Of a stretch of DNA of 64,000 nt, positions 60,054 through 64,000 are shown in pieces. The stretch's first letter is position 1. Each line of letters opens with the position of its first letter. The notes beneath the pieces are model-generated. The model did not search any database and was not told the origin of the DNA. It saw only the letters and a program-made list of their open reading frames with translations. A program made the translations under genes and the position numbers. The DNA is from JANMDU01 sp031376455 (lineage in GTDB: Bacteria > Pseudomonadota > Gammaproteobacteria > Burkholderiales > Burkholderiaceae_C). The DNA lies in NCBI GenBank assembly GCA_031376455.1, contig JANMDU010000001.1:1-64000 (forward strand). Direction: 5' to 3'.

Positions 60054-60817
60054 AAATCTTTTGTGTCGCCAATCAAAAAGGCGGTGTCGGCAAAACGACG
60101 ACTTGCGTGAATTTAGCCGCAGGTCTGGCCAAAATCGGCCAGCGCGTGTTGATGGTCGATCTCGATCCGCAGGGCAATGCCACGATGGGCTCAGGCGTGG
60201 ACAAACGCAAACTTGAGCTTTCGGTGTATGACGTGTTGCTCGAATCCGCCAGCATTGCTGAGGCCGCCGTGAAAAGCGAAAAAGTGGGCTACACGGTGCT
60301 CGGCGCGAACCGCGATTTGGCCGGCGCAGAGATCGAGCTGGTCAATTTAGAAGGTCGCGATCAGCGCCTACGCAAGGCGTTAGCGCAAGTAAGTGGCGAC
60401 TACGATTTTGTTTTGATCGACTGCCCGCCGAGTTTGAGCATGCTTACACTGAACGGTCTGTGCAGCGCTCACGGCGTGATCGTGCCGATGCAATGCGAGT
60501 ATTTCGCGCTCGAGGGCCTGACTGATTTGGTCAACACCATCAAGCAAGTACACGCCAATCTCAACAAAGATTTGCAAATCATCGGCCTGCTGCGCGTCAT
60601 GTTTGATCCGCGCATCACGCTGCAGCAGCAAGTCAGCGACCAGCTAAAAACGCATTTTGCCGACAAGGTGTTCAACACCGTGATCCCGCGCAATGTGCGC
60701 TTGGCGGAGGCGCCCAGCTACGGCTTGCCCGGCGTGGTGTTTGATCCATCAGCCAAAGGCAGTATGGCTTTTGTGGAGTTCGCCAGCGAGATGGTGCAGC
60801 GCATCAAGACAATGTGA
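60050..60817 (+). CDS. parA: ParA/Soj-type partition ATPase
   Basis: A 255-residue MinD/ParA-family ATPase. The deviant Walker A QKGGVGKTT (about 9-17) with signature Lys10 and Lys15, DLDPQGNAT (A' box) and FVLIDCPPSL (Walker B) are intact, as expected of chromosomal ParA acting with ParB-parS. parB normally follows immediately in relatives; here the next 68 bp are a dispersed repeat and then a convergent vapBC pair, so parB must be elsewhere or lost. It is translationally coupled to lysE. Confidence 0.94.
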   Translation: MKIFCVANQKGGVGKTTTCVNLAAGLAKIGQRVLMVDLDPQGNATMGSGVDKRKLELSVYDVLLESASIAEAAVKSEKVGYTVLGANRDLAGAEIELVNLEGRDQRLRKALAQVSGDYDFVLIDCPPSLSMLTLNGLCSAHGVIVPMQCEYFALEGLTDLVNTIKQVHANLNKDLQIIGLLRVMFDPRITLQQQVSDQLKTHFADKVFNTVIPRNVRLAEAPSYGLPGVVFDPSAKGSMAFVEFASEMVQRIKTM

Positions 60818-60818
60818 A

Positions 60819-60888
60819 TGCTATTACTTTCATAGCATCTTGCGCAGATTCTGTGCCGGCAAACGGCATAAATCGCTGTTAAATATCA
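60819..60888 (+). repeat. 68-bp hairpin-headed dispersed repeat between parA and vapC
   Basis: Stem ATGCTATTACTTTCATAGCAT, core CTTGCGCAGATTCTGTGCCG then GC, and tail CGCTGTTAAATATCA. It exactly fills the space between the parA stop and the stop of convergent vapC, whose TGA is the last three bases. Confidence 0.88.
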
Positions 60889-61278
60889 GCGAATCTGCAA
60901 GATCTTCACATCCACCGAATTCTTCACATCTTGCCAAGCGCGATCTCCCGTGACGGCACAGCCCTGCATGAGCTGGGCGAGTGCTAGGCAAGCGCGATCG
61001 CCGAGAGACAAACCAGCGGATTTCGTCAACGGCCTGAGCGCTGCACAGATGAGCGCCTGCTCTTTGTTGAAATCAATCACATCAATGCCAAACTGCTCAC
61101 AACCACGAGCGAGCTCCTCAGGTGGCAGCCCCATATCGAGCAGACGTGTCGCCACCTCGGCCATATTCACGCTACTGATCACGCAGTCTTGTGTTTGCAA
61201 AATCTCCATGACAGTATCCGCACCGATCTCGCCTTTGCTCACAGCAAGCAGCGCAGAAGCGTCCATCACATGAATCAT
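60886..61278 (-). CDS. vapC: PIN-domain ribonuclease toxin VapC (second copy)
   Basis: A 130-residue toxin with the PIN acidic set: Asp6 in VMDASALLAV, Glu in NMAEVATRLLD, Asp in LSLGDRACLALA and Asp in AVTGDRAWQDV. It differs clearly from the VapC at 43329-43739, so the two modules are not duplicates. The start overlaps the vapB stop by four bases. Its stop codon lies in a dispersed repeat. The module occupies the place where parB would be expected. Confidence 0.93.
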   Translation of the reverse strand: MIHVMDASALLAVSKGEIGADTVMEILQTQDCVISSVNMAEVATRLLDMGLPPEELARGCEQFGIDVIDFNKEQALICAALRPLTKSAGLSLGDRACLALAQLMQGCAVTGDRAWQDVKNSVDVKILQIR

Positions 61279-61556
61279 GCGCCATGCCCTTGGTTTTCCT
61301 CTCGGCGGGCTTCTGCGCGGCGCTCAGCAATGAATTCATCCACAGAGTCCATCCCAGATGTATTGGGCGGAGTTTTTGGCAGATGCGTGTCAAAAAACTG
61401 GCGCATGTTGGCCAATCTCTGCGCACGGGAGGTCAAGATTAAACTGCCATTTTTGACTTCAATGTGGATAGGCGATTTAGGCGTAAAGCCGAGTTTTTCA
61501 CGCAGCTCCGCTGGAATCAGCACCCTTCCGTTTTCCGACATGGCTAATGCATTCAT
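61275..61556 (-). CDS. vapB: AbrB-type antitoxin VapB (second copy)
   Basis: A 93-residue antitoxin with an AbrB/SpoVT-like N-terminal fold (MSENGRVLIPAELREKLGFT) and a C-terminal region (about 55-93) ending in a charged helix (VDEFIAERRAEARREE) that should contact VapC. An excellent AAAGGAG lies seven bases before the ATG. A sigma-70 promoter is visible upstream (61589-61616). It overlaps vapC by four bases. Confidence 0.93.
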   Translation of the reverse strand: MNALAMSENGRVLIPAELREKLGFTPKSPIHIEVKNGSLILTSRAQRLANMRQFFDTHLPKTPPNTSGMDSVDEFIAERRAEARREENQGHGA

Positions 61557-61588
61557 GACAGCTCCTTTAAATCAATCACAATGCTATA

Positions 61589-61616
61589 ATTTTGCCATAA
61601 AATACCGATTTGTCAA
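61589..61616 (-). promoter_or_regulatory. Sigma-70-like promoter of the second vapBC
   Basis: On the minus strand TTGACA (61616-61611) and CAAAAT (61594-61589) are spaced 16 bp. A second ATTGACA lies 18 bp upstream, overlapping the hisF start region. The region is AT-rich and lies between divergent vapB and hisF. Confidence 0.55.
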
Positions 61617-61636
61617 TTTCTATTAATCTGTCAATC

Positions 61637-62437
61637 ATGCTCGCCAAACGCATCATCCCCTGCCTCGACGTGACCGGAGGCCGCGTCGTCAAAGGCGTGA
61701 ATTTCGTGGAATTGCGCGATGCGGGCGACCCAATAGAGATCGCAGCACGCTACAACGAACAAGGCGCTGATGAGCTCACGTTCTTAGACATCACCGCCAC
61801 CAGCGACGGCCGCGATTTGATCTTGCCGATTATTGAAGCCGTGGCAAGCCAAGTGTTCATCCCGCTGACCGTGGGCGGCGGCGTGCGCACGGTCGATGAT
61901 GTGCGGCGGCTACTCAACGCGGGCGCTGACAAAACCTCATTCAACTCAGCGGCCATTGCCAACCCGCAAGTGATTTTTGATGCCTCGCAAAAATATGGCT
62001 CGCAATGCATCGTGGTGGCGATTGATGCGAAGAAGCGCAGCGTTGCCGATGAAGCTCGAATGGGTGAAGACGGCAAACCCGTTGGCAGCGGCTGGGATGT
62101 TTATAGCCATGGCGGCCGCAAAAACACCGGACTGGATGCTGTTCAGTGGGCGACGCGCATGGCAGCACTCGGCGCAGGAGAAATCTTGCTCACCAGCATG
62201 GACAAAGACGGCACGAAATCTGGCTTTGATTTGGCGCTCACTCGCGCTGTCAGCGATGCGATCTCTGTGCCGGTGATTGCCTCTGGCGGCGTAGGCACGC
62301 TCGCGCATTTGGCTGACGGCATCAAAATCGGCGGCGCAGATGCTGTGCTTGCTGCAAGTATTTTTCACTACGGTGAATTCACTGTGGGGCAAGCCAAGGC
62401 GTTGATGGCTGAGCGCGGGATTCCTGTACGAATTTGA
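61637..62437 (+). CDS. hisF: Imidazole glycerol phosphate synthase, cyclase subunit
   Basis: A 266-residue TIM barrel that closes the imidazole ring and releases AICAR, working with the HisH glutaminase. I start at the ATG at 61637 (MLAKRIIPCLDVTGGRVVKG), the family start. Catalytic Asp residues are in IPCLDVTGG and LTSMDKDGTKSG; phosphate-binding loops VGGGVRT and ASGGVGT are intact. hisH and hisA are not in the window. The upstream leader has no clear Shine-Dalgarno. The last codons and stop overlap the tail of a dispersed repeat. Confidence 0.97.
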   Translation: MLAKRIIPCLDVTGGRVVKGVNFVELRDAGDPIEIAARYNEQGADELTFLDITATSDGRDLILPIIEAVASQVFIPLTVGGGVRTVDDVRRLLNAGADKTSFNSAAIANPQVIFDASQKYGSQCIVVAIDAKKRSVADEARMGEDGKPVGSGWDVYSHGGRKNTGLDAVQWATRMAALGAGEILLTSMDKDGTKSGFDLALTRAVSDAISVPVIASGGVGTLAHLADGIKIGGADAVLAASIFHYGEFTVGQAKALMAERGIPVRI

Positions 62438-62503
62438 AGCATTTTTGGCACCTAGCTGGCGTATTTATTGCGCAAAATGCTATTGATTTTGTAGCATTTA
62501 GAA
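62436..62503 (-). repeat. 68-bp hairpin-headed dispersed repeat after hisF
   Basis: On the minus strand: stem AATGCTACAAAATCAATAGC, core ATTTTGCGCAATAAATACGC then CAGCTAGG, and tail TGCCAAAAATGCTTCAAATT, whose end overlaps the hisF stop. Confidence 0.85.
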
Positions 62504-62523
62504 GGCTTAGTTTTAGATACAAC

Positions 62524-62606
62524 GGCCGCGTGTTTGAGGCATTTCGCCCACTCTCATGGTCGGGATACGACTAATCGATCGGTCGAAATACCTCAAACAC
62601 GCGGCC
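62524..62606. repeat. 23-bp inverted repeat (hairpin 1) between hisF and hisI
   Basis: GGCCGCGTGTTTGAGGCATT plus TCG (62524-62546) pairs with CGAAATACCTCAAACACGCG plus GCC (62584-62606); one mismatch in 23, loop 37 nt. It forms one half of the otherwise gene-free 371 bp inside the his operon. Confidence 0.9.
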
Positions 62607-62655
62607 TGTGGGGAAGCAAAAAATCTTCACACCAAACAGTCGCACATTACAAAAC

Positions 62656-62759
62656 TGGCCTGCGCTTGGGCTGTTTCTCGCAGCGAAATACAGGAGGAGG
62701 CACGCGCGTAGCGCCAGCCGGGGGACATTCGCGGAGGGGAACAGCCCAAGCGCAGGCCA
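62656..62759. repeat. 20-bp perfect inverted repeat (hairpin 2) between hisF and hisI
   Basis: TGGCCTGCGCTTGGGCTGTT (62656-62675) is exactly complementary to 62740-62759. The enclosed 64 nt can extend the stem with bulges (CTCGCAGCGAA against TTCGCGGAGG) and are GC-rich. It lies 50 bp before hisI. Confidence 0.9.
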
Positions 62760-62808
62760 AAGAGCGCTATGCAACAAAGCACAGCATTTATCGCAGACAA
62801 TCCGACTC

Positions 62809-63213
62809 ATGAACTGGCTAGACAACATCAAATGGGACTCCCTTGGCCTCGTGCCCGTGATTGCACAAGAAAAAGGTACGGGTGATGTGCTGATGTTTGC
62901 TTACATGAACCGCGAAGCCCTGCAAAAAACAGCCGAGCTCAAACGCGCCGTTTATTTCAGCCGCTCACGCAACAAGCTCTGGTTCAAAGGAGAAGAGTCG
63001 GGTCATGTGCAAATGGTGCACGACATTCGGCTCGACTGCGATGCGGATGTGATCTTGCTGACTGTCACGCAACTCGGCCATGAGCCGGGGATTGCCTGCC
63101 ATACCGGCCGCCACAGCTGCTTTTTTAATCAACTTCAAGATATTGGCGTAGATAAGCAGTGGAAAAGCGTCGAGCCCGTCTTGAAAGACCCTGAGCACAT
63201 TTACAAATCATGA
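62809..63213 (+). CDS. hisI: Phosphoribosyl-AMP cyclohydrolase
   Basis: A 134-residue zinc enzyme that opens the adenine ring of PR-AMP in histidine synthesis. I start at the ATG at 62809 (MNWLDNIKWDSLGLVPVIAQ). Metal and substrate motifs: MNREALQKT, VYFSRSRNKLWFKGEESGH, DIRLDCDADVILL, and CHTGRHSCFF with the zinc Cys residues. It is separate from hisE, as usual in Betaproteobacteria. Hairpin 2 lies 50 bp upstream, so its expression may depend on reading through two long hairpins. Confidence 0.97.
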   Translation: MNWLDNIKWDSLGLVPVIAQEKGTGDVLMFAYMNREALQKTAELKRAVYFSRSRNKLWFKGEESGHVQMVHDIRLDCDADVILLTVTQLGHEPGIACHTGRHSCFFNQLQDIGVDKQWKSVEPVLKDPEHIYKS

Positions 63214-63217
63214 AGCT

Positions 63218-63592
63218 ATGAATTCCAACGATTCCCTCGATCAGTTAGCTTCCGTCTTGGAAAACCGCAAAAGCGGCGATCCCGAAACAAGCTACGTCGC
63301 TCGCCTTTTCGCCAAAGCACCCGATGCGTTTTTGAAGAAAATTGGCGAAGAAGCCACCGAAGTGGTGCTCGCTTGTAAAGATGCCAGCAGCGGCGGCAAC
63401 ACGGCCGAACTCCAACACAAGATCGTCTGCGAGACAGCGGATTTGTGGTTTCACAGCATGGTGGCGCTGGCGCACTATGGCCTCACGCCACGCGACGTGA
63501 TGGCTGAACTTGAGCGTCGCGTGGGCTTGGGCGGCTTGGATGAAAAAGCAGCACGCAAAGCGCAAAGCAGAGATTCAGAAAAGCGCGATTGA
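63218..63592 (+). CDS. hisE: Phosphoribosyl-ATP pyrophosphatase
   Basis: A 124-residue MazG-like all-alpha enzyme that hydrolyses PR-ATP to PR-AMP. Metal-binding acidic residues are in KKIGEEATEVVLACK and CETADLWFHSMV. It follows hisI by four bases, so the two sequential steps are produced together. The C terminus is a basic/acidic tail beyond the usual domain. Confidence 0.96.
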   Translation: MNSNDSLDQLASVLENRKSGDPETSYVARLFAKAPDAFLKKIGEEATEVVLACKDASSGGNTAELQHKIVCETADLWFHSMVALAHYGLTPRDVMAELERRVGLGGLDEKAARKAQSRDSEKRD

Positions 63593-63665
63593 AAGCACAG
63601 AAACAGCCCTCAACTCTTACTCAACTGATCTAGATTCGATCGCTCCAAACAAGAGGACTGCCTTA

Positions 63666-64000
63666 ATGCCCGAAACCAATTTCGCCGATTTCGCCCCTAA
63701 AACCCCCGGCGACCGCACCATCATGCATATTTTGTATGCCATGCACACCGTGGCTTGGGCATCTCTGGGCACGTTGGCTGTGGTCGCCGTGATCATCAAT
63801 TACATCAAGCGCGGCGATGAAACCGATCCACTGTATGAAATGCATCACGGCTACATGATTTCCACGTTCTGGTGGACCGTGCTTTGGTTGATCGTCACCT
63901 CGCCACTGTATTTGCTCTTCATCTTGCCCGGTGTCGTAGCACAAGGCATTGTGGGTCTGTGGTATTTGTACCGCTGCATCAAAGGCTGGCTGCGGTTTAA
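63666..64000 (+). CDS. DUF4870-like membrane protein, incomplete at window end
   Basis: A frame from the ATG at 63666 (MPETNFADFAPKTPGDRTIM) stays open to the last base, at least 111 residues. Two to three hydrophobic segments are visible (about 25-47, then WWTVLWLIVTSPLYLLFILP and the following IVGLWYLY). The early part and its place after hisE fit the DUF4870-type protein that often stands between hisE and hinT/tatABC in Betaproteobacteria. Function unknown. The 3' end is beyond the window. Confidence 0.75.
   Translation, partial: MPETNFADFAPKTPGDRTIMHILYAMHTVAWASLGTLAVVAVIINYIKRGDETDPLYEMHHGYMISTFWWTVLWLIVTSPLYLLFILPGVVAQGIVGLWYLYRCIKGWLRF

Noticed and set aside
1..64000. CRISPR array, rRNA, tRNA, prophage or plasmid origin
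   Set aside because: No regularly spaced direct repeats, no tRNA TPsiC-type or rRNA signatures, and no phage or replication genes were recognised by eye; the parA is chromosomal-type and alone.

Overview
The window looks like a chromosomal segment of a betaproteobacterium, most likely order Burkholderiales and near the Comamonadaceae. The evidence is gene content and order: mreBCD-mrdA divergent from gatCAB, glnE-yhdP-nitrilase, metX-metW, yajC-secD-secF, lysE-parA, hisF-hisI-hisE with a DUF4870-type gene, a fused indolepyruvate ferredoxin oxidoreductase and the proteobacterial GshA type. GC content is moderate by eye. I see no rRNA, tRNA, CRISPR array, transposase or prophage. The assignment is inference; no search was run.

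Layout. 1-2.9 kb: 3' end of gshB and a pair of exported proteins, one with a serine-hydrolase elbow. 2.9-7.5 kb: cell-shape operon mreB-mreC-mreD-mrdA (minus). 7.6-10.9 kb: gatCAB amidotransferase (plus). 11-13.9 kb: a TctDE-type two-component pair and a 53-residue membrane protein. 13.9-21.7 kb: glnE divergent from a giant AsmA/YhdP-like protein and a nitrilase-family amidase. 21.7-24.4 kb: a second two-component pair of FixLJ/DctBD style. 24.5-30.8 kb: gap, a PKD-like secreted protein, tkt, murU and pepP. 30.8-38.3 kb: MOSC and EVE proteins, a Spy/CpxP-like protein, an acyl-CoA synthetase, metX-metW under a SAM-II riboswitch, and rhodanese-chrA. 38.5-42.4 kb: metallopeptidase, gshA and pgk. 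42.4-44.3 kb: an accessory islet (vapBC plus a zinc-ribbon membrane protein) bracketed by inverted 162-bp repeats. 44.3-52.4 kb: indolepyruvate oxidoreductase, PhoX phosphatase, a lipoprotein, mltA and a small membrane protein. 52.4-59.3 kb: a DUF1631 protein and secF-secD-yajC. 59.4-64 kb: lysE-parA, a second vapBC, and a his operon with two large hairpins between hisF and hisI.

Most genes are housekeeping: wall synthesis and shape (mre/mrd, murU, mltA), tRNA-dependent amidation, nitrogen control (glnE), glutathione, central carbon (gap, tkt, pgk), methionine and histidine synthesis, and protein export. The unusual layer is non-coding. A hairpin-headed repeat of about 68 bp occurs at least 17 times, roughly once per 4 kb. 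Twelve copies sit at or between gene ends, where several supply stop codons. Five lie inside reading frames (mreC, secD, chrA, an acyl-CoA synthetase and murU); the murU copy coincides with an apparent in-frame peptide insertion. Other non-coding features are the SAM-II riboswitch with a terminator before metX, the paired 162-bp repeats around the vapBC islet, two long inverted repeats inside the his operon, and a CACGGA-type hairpin between murU and pepP.
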